Assembly (NCBI GenBank): GCA_051656905.1
Contig: JBOFJQ010000042.1
Location: 1 to 59,854, forward strand
Direction of reading: 5' to 3'
Length of the DNA: 59,854 nucleotides
Source of the DNA: JAGNZR01 sp051656905
GTDB taxonomy: Bacteria; Fusobacteriota; Fusobacteriia; Fusobacteriales; Fusobacteriaceae
Of this stretch, positions 1-9,146 are shown piece after piece (positions within the stretch are counted from its first letter, which is position 1; each line of letters begins with the position of its first letter). The notes under the pieces are model-generated. The model was given only the letters and a program-made list of their open reading frames with translations, was not told where the DNA came from and made no database searches. A program made the position numbers and the translations under genes.

Positions 1-221
1 CAGCAACAGCAATTGGAATCAAAAATAGAGGAGAATTAAAAGCTGGAATGTTTGCAGATATTACAATATTTGATTTAGAGATAATATCAGATAAAGGTGA
101 TTATGTAAATCCAACTCAATTCCCAGTAGGAATCGATTACGTAATAGTAAACGGAACTCCAATAATTGATAACAAAGAGTTTAAAGAAATTGCTCCAGGG
201 CATGTTATAAGAAGAAAATAG
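1..221 (+). CDS. C-terminal end of an amidohydrolase, probably D-aminoacylase/dihydroorotase-like (partial)
   Basis: An open frame enters from the left edge (first full codon at base 3) and stops with TAG at 219-221, giving about 72 residues. The tail reads GELKAGMFADITIFD, then a PVGIDYVIVNG segment and a final GHVIRRK. This is the closing beta-sandwich signature of amidohydrolase-superfamily enzymes, where a G.L..G..AD...FD strand is followed by P.GI.YV.VNG and a G..IR end. The P.GIDYVIVNG spacing is most like N-acyl-D-amino-acid deacylases. The metal-binding barrel lies outside the window, so the substrate cannot be settled here. A strong palindromic terminator follows immediately. Confidence 0.7.
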   Translation, partial: ATAIGIKNRGELKAGMFADITIFDLEIISDKGDYVNPTQFPVGIDYVIVNGTPIIDNKEFKEIAPGHVIRRK

Positions 222-247
222 AAAAAGGTGGGAATTCCCACCTTTTT
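222..247. terminator. Bidirectional Rho-independent terminator
   Basis: Perfect 26-bp palindrome: an AAAAAGGTGGG arm and its complement CCCACCTTTTT around AATT. T-runs lie on both strands, so it can end both the plus-strand amidohydrolase and the minus-strand gene at 269-829. Confidence 0.9.
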
Positions 248-268
248 CTATTTTTTAATTTAAGTTTT

Positions 269-829
269 TTAATCTAATCTAATTCCTGAATTAACATTAG
301 CATCATCATCTAAAATTTTAATACCTTTGAAAGGGTAACCATTAGAAACTAAAGGTTGTACTGAAGGATTTGAAGGATATTTTTTTCCGTCAAATTTCAT
401 AACTGCTTTTCCTGGAACAATTCCTCCACCAAAAACATCTAATATAATATCTTTCCATCCGTGGGATGCTTCATCACTAACGATTACAGGAGTATGCATT
501 AATGAGAACTTTGAGATAATTTGATAACCCTCACTAATTTCTTTAAGAACAAGTCCAGAGTCACCACCAGAACCTCCTAGCATAGGACCATAAGCATAAA
601 CAATAACTTCAGGTTTACTGTCTCCATTCAAATCAACTTTATTGTAATAGTAATAAACGACATCTTCCCCTCTTTTTAGAGAAAAAGCTTTAATTAGAGA
701 CTCTTCTACTTCCCTATCTCTTTGAGTTTCAGATTTCATTGATTGCATTGGTTGAATTTCATCAGCAAAGCTAACTCCATAAGTTGAAATAAATAAAGTA
801 GCAATTGCAAAAAGATTTTTTAATTTCAT
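269..829 (-). CDS. Exported protein of unknown function with an EF-hand-like aspartate loop
   Basis: 186 residues. The N-terminus MKLKNLFAIATLFISTYGVSF followed by ADE is a Sec signal peptide with probable cleavage near residue 22, so the protein is likely periplasmic. A DLNGDSKPEVIVY segment resembles the calcium-binding or FG-GAP-type D-x-N-G-D...E loop, followed by a glycine-rich GPMLGGSGGDSG stretch. No enzymatic motif is recognised. A good ribosome site (GGGAGG) precedes the ATG. It lies directly downstream of fruK on the same strand with no obvious terminator between, so read-through from the fructose operon is possible, but there is no evidence of a role in fructose use. The aspartate loop is reminiscent of the small protein at 14493-14966, without clear homology. 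Confidence 0.75.
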   Translation of the reverse strand: MKLKNLFAIATLFISTYGVSFADEIQPMQSMKSETQRDREVEESLIKAFSLKRGEDVVYYYYNKVDLNGDSKPEVIVYAYGPMLGGSGGDSGLVLKEISEGYQIISKFSLMHTPVIVSDEASHGWKDIILDVFGGGIVPGKAVMKFDGKKYPSNPSVQPLVSNGYPFKGIKILDDDANVNSGIRLD

Positions 830-899
830 TTTTACCTCCCAGTATTAAATACTATATAGATGTTATTCTACTATTATTTAAATTTTCTTTCAATTTTTT

Positions 900-1835
900 T
901 TACAAAAAAGAATTAATTTTTATACTAGGTAAAAGATTTTTCATATTTTCTAGAGTTGTAACGCCTTTTGAAAATGCAGTGGAAGACCCAGAAGCAATTC
1001 CATATTTAAGAGATTCCTCTAATGAATTACCTTGAGATAGACCGTATATGATACCAGCAACCATAGAATCACCAGCACCAACAGTACTGATTACGTTACC
1101 TTTTGGAGCTTTTCCTCTTAAAACATTGTTTTCAGTTATAAGTAAAGAACCATCTCCACCAAGAGAGATTAAAACATTTTTGGCTCCTAGTTTTTGTAAT
1201 TCTTTTCCAGCTTTCAATAGATCTTCATCTGTTAATATTTCTCTTTTAAAGAACTCTTCCAACTCTTTTTTGTTGGGTTTAACAAGGAAAACCCCTTTTT
1301 TTAGAGCTTCTTCAAAAGGTTTATCCCTTGTATCTAAAATAACTTTAACTCCCACAGGAAGAATCTCAAGAATATTACTATAGATATTTGCGTTAAGAGA
1401 ATCTGGAACAGAACCAGATAGGACTAAAATATCTCCTTCTTTTAAGTTAGAAAATTTATTTAAAAAATCCTTAAATAAAGTTTCAGAAATAAAAGGTGAC
1501 TTTCCAGCAATTTCAGTTTCTACACCCAAATTATTCATTTTAATATTAATTCTTGTTTCCTCTTCAAGAGTTGTGAAATCAAAGTTAACCTTTTCTTTTA
1601 TTAAATTATTTTTTATAAAGTCACCAGTAAACCCACCAACAAATCCTAATGCAGTAGAGGGTACAGTATAATTGTTAAGTACTTTTGACACATTAATGCC
1701 TTTTCCTCCAGCAAGAGAGTAAGAGTTTGTAACTTTATTTAACTTACCTTCACAAAATTTATTTTCTTCTTTAAAAGATATATAATGATCAATGGCAGGA
1801 TTAAGAGTAACTGTATAAATTTTTCCTGAAAACAT
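900..1835 (-). CDS. fruK: 1-phosphofructokinase
   Basis: 311 residues, the usual length for FruK. This PfkB-family kinase phosphorylates fructose 1-phosphate to fructose 1,6-bisphosphate in the cytoplasm. The sequence shows TLNPAIDHYI at the N-terminus, the PfkB signature GGKGINVSKVL near residue 45, and the C-terminal signature with the catalytic aspartate, GAGDSMVAGI, near residue 255. It lies downstream of fruA in the order fruR-fruA-fruK, the classical fructose operon, so FruK rather than tagatose-6-phosphate kinase is favoured. A strong ribosome site (GGAGGAG) precedes the ATG. Confidence 0.93.
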   Translation of the reverse strand: MFSGKIYTVTLNPAIDHYISFKEENKFCEGKLNKVTNSYSLAGGKGINVSKVLNNYTVPSTALGFVGGFTGDFIKNNLIKEKVNFDFTTLEEETRINIKMNNLGVETEIAGKSPFISETLFKDFLNKFSNLKEGDILVLSGSVPDSLNANIYSNILEILPVGVKVILDTRDKPFEEALKKGVFLVKPNKKELEEFFKREILTDEDLLKAGKELQKLGAKNVLISLGGDGSLLITENNVLRGKAPKGNVISTVGAGDSMVAGIIYGLSQGNSLEESLKYGIASGSSTAFSKGVTTLENMKNLLPSIKINSFL

Positions 1836-1894
1836 AATCTCCTCCGATATAGATATAATTTGATTTTATTATAATAAACTTAATATAAGTTGCT

Positions 1895-3754
1895 CTATTT
1901 TTTTAAAGTAGGTTTTGTAAATCCTAAAATAAGCATAGTAACTATAGACCCTATAAGTACTGACAAAAAGTACATTCCTGGATTAGTTATAATTGGAAGA
2001 ACAAATAATCCACCATGAGGGGCAGGAAGTAAACATCCAAATGCCAAAGAAAGTCCTCCAGCAAGAGCAGAACCAATTATTGAAGCAGGTAAAATCTTTA
2101 ATGGGTCAGCTGCTGCAAAAGGAATAGCCCCCTCTGTTATAAATGATGCTCCCATAATGTAGCAAGTAATTCCAGCTTCTCTTTCCTCTTTTGTGAATTT
2201 ATTTTTGAAAACTGTAGTTGCAAGAGCAATTCCTAAAGGGGGAACCATTCCTCCTGCCATAACAGCAGCATGAGGAGCATAATTTCCAGAAGCAATAGCT
2301 GCTATTCCAAAAGTAAAGGCAGCTTTATTAATCGGACCACCCATATCAATAGCCATCATTCCACCAAGAATAGTTCCAAGTAGAATTAAGTTTCCAGTAC
2401 CAAGATTATTTAAAAAATTAGTCATCCCACTATTAAGGATAGATATTGGTTGAAGTACTATTAAGTACATTATTACACCAGTAAAAAATATTCCAAAAAG
2501 TGGATAAAGAAGTACAGGTTTAATTCCTTCTAAAGAGTTAGGGAGTTTAGAGAAAAGTTTTTTCAGTAAAACTACAACATAACCTCCGATAAAACCTCCA
2601 ATAAGCCCTCCTAAGAATCCCCCACCATTATTGGCAGAAATATAACCAGCAACCATTGCAGGAGCAAAACCTGGTCTATCAGCAATACTCATACCTATAA
2701 ATCCAGCAAGAACAGGAATCATAAGAGCAAAAGCATTTCCTCCACCAATATCCATTAGTAATTTAGAGAAACTATTGTAACTAGGATCTGCAGGATCAAA
2801 AGATTTTATACCAAATATGAAGCAAATAGCAATTAAAATTCCTCCACCAACAACGAAAGGTAGCATATTTGACACCCCATTCATAAGATGTTTATAGAAC
2901 CCTTTTCTTTCACCACTAGTATTTTGAGGATTTTTTCCATTTGAAGTAGCAGTGTATATTGGAGCTTTTTGTTCAATAGCATTTGTAATCAATTCTTCAG
3001 GTCTTTTTATTCCATCTTTAACAGATGTAATTTCAACATTTTTACCGTTAAATCTCTCCATAGAGATAGCAGTATCAGCGGCGATAATAATTCCTTTTGC
3101 ATTTTTAATATCATCATCAGTTAATCTGTTTTTAACTCCTGTTGATCCATTAGTTTCAACTTTAATTTTTAGCCCCATAGCTTTAGCTTTCTTCTCAAGG
3201 GCTTCAGCAGCCATATATGTGTGAGCTATACCAGTAGGACAACCAGTTACAGCTAGTATATCGTAGTTATCATTTGAATTTTTTTTAATAATAGTTTCTT
3301 CTTTTTTATCTTCAGTAAGAAGAAGAGCTAAAACCTCTTCAGAACTTGAACAAGTTAAAAGCTTTTCTCTAACTTCATCATCAAGTAAAGTAGTAGTTAA
3401 TTTAGAAAGTGTGTCTATATGTGAATTAGTTGCATTTTCAGGAGCGGCAATCATAAATATAAGTGTTGTAGGCTCCCCATCTAAAGAGTTATAGTCAATA
3501 CCTTTTTCTAATCTTCCAAATGCAATTGAAGGAGATATAACAGCACTGTTCTTAGCGTGAGGAATAGCTATTCCCTCTTCAAGACCAGTTGAAGAGTGTG
3601 ATTCTCTCTCTAAAATTCCTTTTTTAAAAATATCTTTATCGCTTATTTTTCCTGCAGAAAAAAGTAAATCTACAAGTTCATTTATAGCTTCCTCTTTCGT
3701 AGTAGCCGAAAGATTTAAGTTAATCAGTTCTTTTGATAACATTTCTTTTAACAT
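1895..3754 (-). CDS. fruA: PTS fructose transporter, EIIABC fusion
   Basis: 619 residues containing three PTS domains in one chain. EIIA occupies about residues 1-145 with the phosphorylated histidine in GIAIPHAKN. EIIB lies at about 165-265, with the phosphocysteine in VTGCPTGIAHTYMAAEAL. EIIC (about 285-615) is a multi-pass membrane domain containing GFAPAMVAGY and the glycine-rich GGGFLGGLIGGF loop. It imports fructose as fructose 1-phosphate, which FruK then uses. The start is supported by AAGGTGG upstream of the ATG. It is 54 bp downstream of the regulator gene fruR and 59 bp upstream of fruK, and is probably cotranscribed with both. Confidence 0.95.
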   Translation of the reverse strand: MLKEMLSKELINLNLSATTKEEAINELVDLLFSAGKISDKDIFKKGILERESHSSTGLEEGIAIPHAKNSAVISPSIAFGRLEKGIDYNSLDGEPTTLIFMIAAPENATNSHIDTLSKLTTTLLDDEVREKLLTCSSSEEVLALLLTEDKKEETIIKKNSNDNYDILAVTGCPTGIAHTYMAAEALEKKAKAMGLKIKVETNGSTGVKNRLTDDDIKNAKGIIIAADTAISMERFNGKNVEITSVKDGIKRPEELITNAIEQKAPIYTATSNGKNPQNTSGERKGFYKHLMNGVSNMLPFVVGGGILIAICFIFGIKSFDPADPSYNSFSKLLMDIGGGNAFALMIPVLAGFIGMSIADRPGFAPAMVAGYISANNGGGFLGGLIGGFIGGYVVVLLKKLFSKLPNSLEGIKPVLLYPLFGIFFTGVIMYLIVLQPISILNSGMTNFLNNLGTGNLILLGTILGGMMAIDMGGPINKAAFTFGIAAIASGNYAPHAAVMAGGMVPPLGIALATTVFKNKFTKEEREAGITCYIMGASFITEGAIPFAAADPLKILPASIIGSALAGGLSLAFGCLLPAPHGGLFVLPIITNPGMYFLSVLIGSIVTMLILGFTKPTLKK

Positions 3755-3808
3755 AAGTTAACCACCTTTTAAAATTTTTATTATAAATTAAACTTAAAAT
3801 TGAATTAA

Positions 3809-4492
3809 TTAGCTTTCATCAATTAATATTCCATCTTCTAAAGAAGCAAAATTAATTAGTGAGTCAGTATTGTGTTTAGAGGTATCACATAAAAAATAAA
3901 CTGAAGCAGCTTGAGTTATAGCAGTTTTCTTAATGATAGCTTCTTCATGGTCAGGAGTTGAGTATCCTTTGTCGCTTTTTGAATTTGATCCAATAAAAGC
4001 TTTTGAAAAATTATATCTTTTTAATGATTCTACAGCATCAAATCCAACGATTGCTGAAGTTGTAGTTTTTATTTTTCCACCAATTAAATAAGTAGGAATA
4101 TTTAAACTTAGTAATTCAGGTATATGGCTAATTCCATTTGTAATTACAGTAACATTTTTATCTTGAAGATAATTAATTAAATAACCAACAGAGGTACCAG
4201 CATCTAAAAAAATTGTATCTCCATCATTAATATATGAAGAAGCTTTTTTTGCTATTACTTTTTTATTCTCAACATTCATTTTTCCTTTTGTAGGCATATC
4301 ATGCTCTTTAAAACTAGGAATTACAGCTCCACCATGTACACGAAGTAAAATACCTTTTTTTTCAAGTTCTACTAAATCTCTTCTTGCAGTAGCTTCTGAA
4401 ATATTAAATTCAGAAATTATATCTACGATTTTAATGTTCTTATTTTTGTTTAAAAGTTTTATAATAGAATTATGTCTTTCATAAGTAAGCAT
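3809..4492 (-). CDS. fruR: DeoR-family transcriptional regulator of the fructose operon
   Basis: 227 residues from the chosen start. The N-terminal DeoR helix-turn-helix reads MLTYERHNSIIKLL ... ISEATARRDLVELEKKG, followed by the family hallmark RVHGGAV. The C-terminal DeoRC sensor domain contains DTIFLDAGTSV and VITNGISH and normally binds a sugar phosphate. An upstream in-frame ATG at 4549 exists, but the ribosome site GAGGTG lies immediately before 4498 and is correctly spaced only for the ATG at 4492, where homologues also begin. It is first in the fruRAK operon and probably represses it, relieved by fructose 1-phosphate (inference from family). Confidence 0.9.
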   Translation of the reverse strand: MLTYERHNSIIKLLNKNKNIKIVDIISEFNISEATARRDLVELEKKGILLRVHGGAVIPSFKEHDMPTKGKMNVENKKVIAKKASSYINDGDTIFLDAGTSVGYLINYLQDKNVTVITNGISHIPELLSLNIPTYLIGGKIKTTTSAIVGFDAVESLKRYNFSKAFIGSNSKSDKGYSTPDHEEAIIKKTAITQAASVYFLCDTSKHNTDSLINFASLEDGILIDES

Positions 4493-4503
4493 ATTCATCA
4501 CCT

Positions 4504-4568
4504 CATAAGTAGTGTAGCATATAAAAAAATAAAATTCAATCATAAACAATCAAAAAGATTCAAAAGCA
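4504..4568 (-). promoter_or_regulatory. fruRAK promoter with 10-bp-phased repeats
   Basis: On the minus strand, TTGAAT (4539-4534) and TACACT (4516-4511) are 17 bp apart. Upstream and overlapping the -35 are three 10-bp-spaced TTTTGAATCT / TTTTGATTGT / TTATGATTGA units, which resemble the phased direct repeats bound by DeoR-family regulators. FruR autoregulation is inferred. Confidence 0.55.
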
Positions 4569-4684
4569 GTCACGAAGTATAAATTTATACTCTTATTTAT
4601 CTATATTATTTAGAGCCAATTATTTTAAAAAATATAAAGGTAAAAAAATATTATAAAATTCTTGTAGGTATTGAATTAAAAAAA

Positions 4685-4713
4685 TTGAATATAAATTAAA
4701 AGTGTGTTATTAT
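4685..4713 (+). promoter_or_regulatory. Promoter of the tripartite efflux operon
   Basis: TTGAAT (4685-4690), a 17-bp spacer, and an extended -10 TGT-TATTAT (4705-4713). The start of transcription would fall near 4720, directly in front of the palindrome at 4723-4749. Confidence 0.6.
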
Positions 4714-4722
4714 ATAAATTGT

Positions 4723-4749
4723 ACTTTAGTTGTAGACTACAACTAAAGT
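4723..4749. promoter_or_regulatory. Perfect 27-bp palindromic operator of the efflux operon
   Basis: Two 13-bp arms (ACTTTAGTTGTAG and its complement) around a single central A. Placed right after the predicted transcription start, it is well positioned to be a repressor roadblock. Its form suits a TetR- or MarR-family dimer, but no such regulator gene lies nearby. Confidence 0.7.
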
Positions 4750-4781
4750 GAGAAAGCATTTAATTTACATAAGGAGTGAAG

Positions 4782-6212
4782 ATGAAGCTATCAAAATTAG
4801 CAATAATAATTTTGCCAACGTTATTAATAAGCTGTTCTGTGATACCTAATATTCAGAGTAGTTTAAAAGACGATAATTTAATTTCAAAAGAGGGGATAGA
4901 AAGTGAAAAACTAGTCTATAATTCAAATAATTGGTGGGAAAAATATAATGACCAAAGATTAAATAAAATAATAGAATACACGTTAGACGCGAATAAAGAT
5001 TTAAAGATTGCAGAATTAAATATAAAGAAAGCAGAAATAGGAATATCTTCTGCTAATTCAAAATTAGGACCAACAGTGGATTTGAAATCTGCATATACAA
5101 GAGAAAAGTTTTCAGAGAATGGGGCAATGCCAGTGCTTCCAGGTTACGAAATAGTAAATGATAAAAAAATAGGTCTAGAAAGTAGTTATAACATAGACTT
5201 TTTTAATAAGTATAGCTCTCAAGTAAAAGCTGCACTTAATCAAAAAGAAGCTATGGAGTTTTCAGCTGATTGGATAAAGACAAACATAGTTAATAATGTT
5301 ACTGGATTATATGGTGAATTCTGCTATTTAAAGCTTGAAAATGATTATCTATTAAAGAAAAAAGAGATATTAAGCCAGTTAATTCAAATGGAAAAAAATA
5401 AAATAAAAATAGGAAAAGCGACAAAAGATACTCAATTAGAATTGTCTTCTACTTTAAAAAGTTTAGATATTCAAATAGAAAATAATAAGCTAAATAGAGA
5501 AACAATAGAAAATAATTTGAGTTTAATGACAGGTATGAGATATAAAAATGAAATTCATAATATTTTATCAGATGTTTTTAACAGTGATAAAGAAAGTGAA
5601 AATAGTATAATATTTAAAAAAATATTTATACCAAATCAGATTTCAAGTGAAGTTGTAAGATATAGACCTGATATAAAATATTATTTAAAATTAATAGACT
5701 CACAAAAAGAGACATTAAATTCATTAAAAGCTGATTTTTATCCTCAAATAAAAATACAAGGAGATTTAGGATTTGAAGCTATAGATCCTATGAATCCTTT
5801 TAAGAAAAGTTCGCAGTTTGGAATTTTAGGAGTTGGATTATCTCTTCCAATATTTAATTCGGGAGCAATAAAAGCAAACTATAAGCTTGGTGGAATGGAT
5901 CTTAATTTATTTATAGAAGATTATAACAAAGCTTTACTAAGTGCTTTTAATGATATAAACAATGAGATGCTAGGAACAAAGAATAGTAAAAAAAGTTTAG
6001 AGATTTCTCGTGAAAGATTTGCTTATGAAAGCGAAACATATAAATTAGCTTCAGAAAGAGAAAAAAATGGTTCTATATCTAAAAACAGTTTATTGAATTC
6101 AGAGTATAGTTTCGTAGAAAAATCTTTAGAATTATTACAAGCTAAATATTCATTATATAATCAACAATTAAAATTAATAAACTCTGTAGGTGGAGTACTA
6201 GAAAATAGATAA
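4782..6212 (+). CDS. Outer-membrane efflux lipoprotein (TolC/NodT family)
   Basis: About 476 residues. A lipoprotein signal, MKLSKLAIIILPTLLISC, ends in a lipobox cysteine. The body has the duplicated TolC-type architecture: long amphipathic helices such as the IAELNIKKAEIGISSANSKL region and a second repeat with SLPIFNSGAIKANY. NWWEKYND near residue 50 matches the NodT family start. It forms the outer-membrane channel for the EmrA/EmrB pair encoded 12 and 1,221 bases downstream. A GTG at 4776 is also in frame, but it overlaps the AAGGAG ribosome site, which is spaced for ATG 4782. Its presence shows the host has an outer membrane. Confidence 0.9.
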   Translation: MKLSKLAIIILPTLLISCSVIPNIQSSLKDDNLISKEGIESEKLVYNSNNWWEKYNDQRLNKIIEYTLDANKDLKIAELNIKKAEIGISSANSKLGPTVDLKSAYTREKFSENGAMPVLPGYEIVNDKKIGLESSYNIDFFNKYSSQVKAALNQKEAMEFSADWIKTNIVNNVTGLYGEFCYLKLENDYLLKKKEILSQLIQMEKNKIKIGKATKDTQLELSSTLKSLDIQIENNKLNRETIENNLSLMTGMRYKNEIHNILSDVFNSDKESENSIIFKKIFIPNQISSEVVRYRPDIKYYLKLIDSQKETLNSLKADFYPQIKIQGDLGFEAIDPMNPFKKSSQFGILGVGLSLPIFNSGAIKANYKLGGMDLNLFIEDYNKALLSAFNDINNEMLGTKNSKKSLEISRERFAYESETYKLASEREKNGSISKNSLLNSEYSFVEKSLELLQAKYSLYNQQLKLINSVGGVLENR

Positions 6213-6224
6213 GGGGAGTTAGTC

Positions 6225-7418
6225 ATGGTAAAAGAGAGCAAAGAATTAAATGAAAGCAAAGAGTTGAATGAAGTTGAAAGTGGTGGTGAAAATAGGGACT
6301 CTAAGAAAAGAATCTATTTAGTGTTAATAGTAGCTCTAGGAATAGGAATAATTTATTTAGCTTATTGGCTTTTAATAGGAAGAAACTATGAAAGTACAGA
6401 TAACGCCTATACAAATAGTTCACAAACAATAGTAACATCTCAAGTTGAAGGAAATGTAACTAATTTAAATATTGAAGATACCCAAATTGTAAAAGAGGGG
6501 GATCTTTTACTAGAAATAGATAATACAGATTATAGAATAAATTTAGAGAAAGCTTCTGCTAACTTAGCAAAAGTGATTAGAAGTTATTCTTCACTTACTA
6601 CAGATGTGGAAAAAGCAAAAGAAAATTTAGTAGCTAGAGAATCAGATGCAAGAAAAGCAAGTGAGGATTTAAAAAGAGATAAAGAGTCTTATAGATTAGG
6701 TCTGATTAGTAAAATGGATTTAGATAATACACAAAATATTTATGATGTAGCATTAACTGCACTTAAGCAAGGAAAAGAAGAACTTAGCAATTCTAAAAAT
6801 AAGGCAAAAATCCAAATTAATATTAGAAATCATCCTGATGTAAGAGATTCTATAGTAGACTATAAAAAAGCATCACTGGATTTAATAAGAACTAAAGTTT
6901 ACGCTCCAACTTCTGGTACAATAGCTAAGAAATCAGTTTTTATAGGACAAAGAGTAACTTCTAATCAAAATATATTTTCTATCATCAATTTAGATGATAT
7001 TTGGGTAGATGCAAATATGAAAGAAGATCAACTTAAAAATGTAAAAATAGGAAATGAAGTAGAACTAAGAAGTGATTTTAATGGTAAAAAATATAAGGGA
7101 TATGTAAAAGGAATATCAGGAGGAACAGGAAGTGCATTATCAGTATTGCCAGCACAAAACGCCACTGGTAACTGGATAAAGATAGTTCAAAGAGTTCCAG
7201 TAAAAATTATTTTAGATAAAGATTCTTTAAAAGAAAATGGTGTTTTACCAATAGGAACTTCAATGGAAGCCACAGTATCTTTAAAAAGTAGTAGTGATTA
7301 TAAATCAGAACCTGTATCTTTAAAGTCTAATTTATATTCTCTACAAGAAAAAGAGATTGATAATGAAATAGAACAGATAATAAAAGAAAATTTAGTAGAT
7401 AATGTAAATGTTAAATAA
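6225..7418 (+). CDS. emrA: Membrane-fusion protein of an EmrAB-type efflux pump
   Basis: 397 residues. A charged cytoplasmic N-terminus carries a short internal duplication (ESKELNE twice). One transmembrane helix follows at about residues 29-52, then the HlyD/EmrA start ESTDNAYTNSSQTIVTSQVE. The biotinyl-lipoyl halves flank a coiled-coil region at about residues 95-200, and APTSGTIAKKSVFIGQRV marks the second half. It bridges the inner-membrane EmrB-like antiporter and the outer-membrane channel. Spacing to both neighbours is 12-15 bp, consistent with one transcript. The drug specificity is not visible from sequence. Confidence 0.88.
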   Translation: MVKESKELNESKELNEVESGGENRDSKKRIYLVLIVALGIGIIYLAYWLLIGRNYESTDNAYTNSSQTIVTSQVEGNVTNLNIEDTQIVKEGDLLLEIDNTDYRINLEKASANLAKVIRSYSSLTTDVEKAKENLVARESDARKASEDLKRDKESYRLGLISKMDLDNTQNIYDVALTALKQGKEELSNSKNKAKIQINIRNHPDVRDSIVDYKKASLDLIRTKVYAPTSGTIAKKSVFIGQRVTSNQNIFSIINLDDIWVDANMKEDQLKNVKIGNEVELRSDFNGKKYKGYVKGISGGTGSALSVLPAQNATGNWIKIVQRVPVKIILDKDSLKENGVLPIGTSMEATVSLKSSSDYKSEPVSLKSNLYSLQEKEIDNEIEQIIKENLVDNVNVK

Positions 7419-7433
7419 TAGGAGAGTGTAAAT

Positions 7434-8936
7434 ATGGGGACAGGAATAATAATAGCAACCATAGCATTATCCATAGGCTCTTTTATGAATGTTTTAGATA
7501 GTACAATTGTAAATGTTTCGCTATCACATATAGCAGGTGATTTTGCAATAGCACCATCACAAGGGACATGGGTAATAACATCTTATGCAGTTTCAGAAGC
7601 TATTTTCCTTGTTTTAATAGGATGGTTGACGAAAAGGCTAGGAATAGTAAGGCAGTACATAGGAGCTACAGTGTTATTTACCTTTGCAAGTATTCTTTGT
7701 GGAATTGCTCCTACTTTTGAATTTTTACTTTGTGCAAGGGTTTTTCAAGGAGTTGTAGGAGCAAGTATGATTCCTCTTTCACAGACTTTAATGTTAAGTA
7801 TTTATCCTAAAGAAAAAAAATCTTTAGCTATGGGAATATGGTCAATGACAGTAATTGTAGCACCAATTTTAGGTCCAATAATAGGGGGATGGATAACAGA
7901 TCAACTTTCTTGGAGATGGTGTTTCTACATTAATTTACCCTTTGGAATTTTTTCCAGTGCAATAGTATATAAACTTTTTAAACAAAGGATGAAAGAGGAA
8001 AAAATAGAGAAGGTTCCAATTGATATGATAGGATTACTTTTTTTAACTCTAGGTGTTGGGTCTCTTCAATTATTACTAGATAAAGGAAATGATTTGGATT
8101 GGTTTTCTAGTAGTTTTATAATTATACTAACAATAATAAGTATAATATCTTTGATTTGTTTAGTTATATGGGAATGGAATCATAAAAACCCAGTAGTAAA
8201 GATAAGATTATACGGAAATAGAAACTTTTTAGTAGCCTCTATCTGTTTATTTATATCTTTGAGTATTTATTTTTCCAGCGTAGTAACAATACCTATGTGG
8301 TTACAAAATTTCATGGGATATAATTCAACACAAAGTGGATTAACAGTTGCAGCCTCAGGAGTAGCAATATTAATGGTTACACCATTTTTAGGAATATATT
8401 TACCAAAATTAGATTCAAGAAAAGTAATTGCATTAGGATTTTTTATTTTTTCATTAGTATCAATTTTTGGTGCAAACTATAACTCTGAAATTACTCAAGG
8501 GTACATATCTAGAAATAGATTTTTTTCAGGTTTTGGTTTAGGATTATTTTTTATGCCTTTAAGTCTATTGGCGTTATCAGAAGTAGCAGATAGTGATATA
8601 GCTTCAGCCTCAGGATTGTTTAATTTTGTAAAAAATTTAGGGAATAGTGTGGCAACATCTTTATCTGTTAATTATTGGAATGATAGACAGGCAATAAATC
8701 ATCAGAGTATTATTGAAAGTGTTAATACTGGAAATACAAATTTTTTACAATGGATGGATATGCTTTCAGGATCAACTGTTGAAAAGCTTGAGACTTTGGA
8801 TAGAATTATAGGAAATCAAGCAGCCATTATGGGAATTAATGACATGATGGTATTATCAGGAGTGGGCATGTTAATATTAATTCCTGTAGTATTTTTAGCT
8901 AAAAAACCTAAAGGGGCAACTCATTTTGAATTGTAG
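7434..8936 (+). CDS. emrB: MFS drug:H+ antiporter, DHA2 family (EmrB-like)
   Basis: 500 residues with about 14 hydrophobic segments, the DHA2 count. The first helix contains the family motif FMNVLDSTIVNVSL. Antiporter motif C appears as APILGPIIGGWITDQLSWRW, and motif A as GWLTKRLGIVRQ. It extrudes hydrophobic toxic compounds from the inner membrane, working with the adjacent EmrA and outer-membrane lipoprotein. It is the last gene of the operon. No gene occurs between it and the separate promoter at about 9010. Confidence 0.9.
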   Translation: MGTGIIIATIALSIGSFMNVLDSTIVNVSLSHIAGDFAIAPSQGTWVITSYAVSEAIFLVLIGWLTKRLGIVRQYIGATVLFTFASILCGIAPTFEFLLCARVFQGVVGASMIPLSQTLMLSIYPKEKKSLAMGIWSMTVIVAPILGPIIGGWITDQLSWRWCFYINLPFGIFSSAIVYKLFKQRMKEEKIEKVPIDMIGLLFLTLGVGSLQLLLDKGNDLDWFSSSFIIILTIISIISLICLVIWEWNHKNPVVKIRLYGNRNFLVASICLFISLSIYFSSVVTIPMWLQNFMGYNSTQSGLTVAASGVAILMVTPFLGIYLPKLDSRKVIALGFFIFSLVSIFGANYNSEITQGYISRNRFFSGFGLGLFFMPLSLLALSEVADSDIASASGLFNFVKNLGNSVATSLSVNYWNDRQAINHQSIIESVNTGNTNFLQWMDMLSGSTVEKLETLDRIIGNQAAIMGINDMMVLSGVGMLILIPVVFLAKKPKGATHFEL

Positions 8937-9009
8937 GAATAAGTTAAATGAAAAATATAGTATTCGTCAAAAATAAGATATTTATCAAAAACACGGTATT
9001 TGAATAAAG

Positions 9010-9038
9010 TTGACGGTCTAAATTTTTTATGGTATATT
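9010..9038 (+). promoter_or_regulatory. Promoter of the MATE transporter leader
   Basis: TTGACG (9010-9015), a 17-bp spacer and TATATT (9033-9038). Transcription would start near 9045, giving a leader of about 130 nt before the MATE gene. Confidence 0.7.
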
Positions 9039-9061
9039 AATTATACAAAAATCAAAATATA

Positions 9062-9146
9062 AATTACTGTCACCGGACGGGAACTTTAATAAAGTTCATT
9101 TTTATCTCTATAGGTCTTAGTAGAGATAATTATGAACTTTTTTTAT
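9062..9146 (+). promoter_or_regulatory. Attenuator or riboswitch-like leader with competing hairpins upstream of the MATE gene
   Basis: Two mutually exclusive structures share the segment AAAGTTC (9091-9097). In one, GAACTTT (9081-9087) pairs with it. In the other, AAAGTTCAT (9091-9099) pairs with ATGAACTTT (9132-9140) around an inner ATCTCTA/TAGAGAT stem, and a run of seven T follows, making a Rho-independent terminator. The GC-rich patch CACCGGACGGGAAC (9071-9084) just upstream could be part of a sensing element. I do not recognise a known riboswitch class. Confidence 0.65.

Noticed and set aside
2952..3224. 90-residue plus-strand ORF opposite fruA
   Set aside because: It is an antisense shadow of the EIIB/EIIC coding region, without a ribosome site or family signature.
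9062..9146. Known guanidine (ykkC class) riboswitch before the MATE gene
   Set aside because: Only a short CCGGACGGG resembles part of the class III consensus; the rest of the conserved core is absent.
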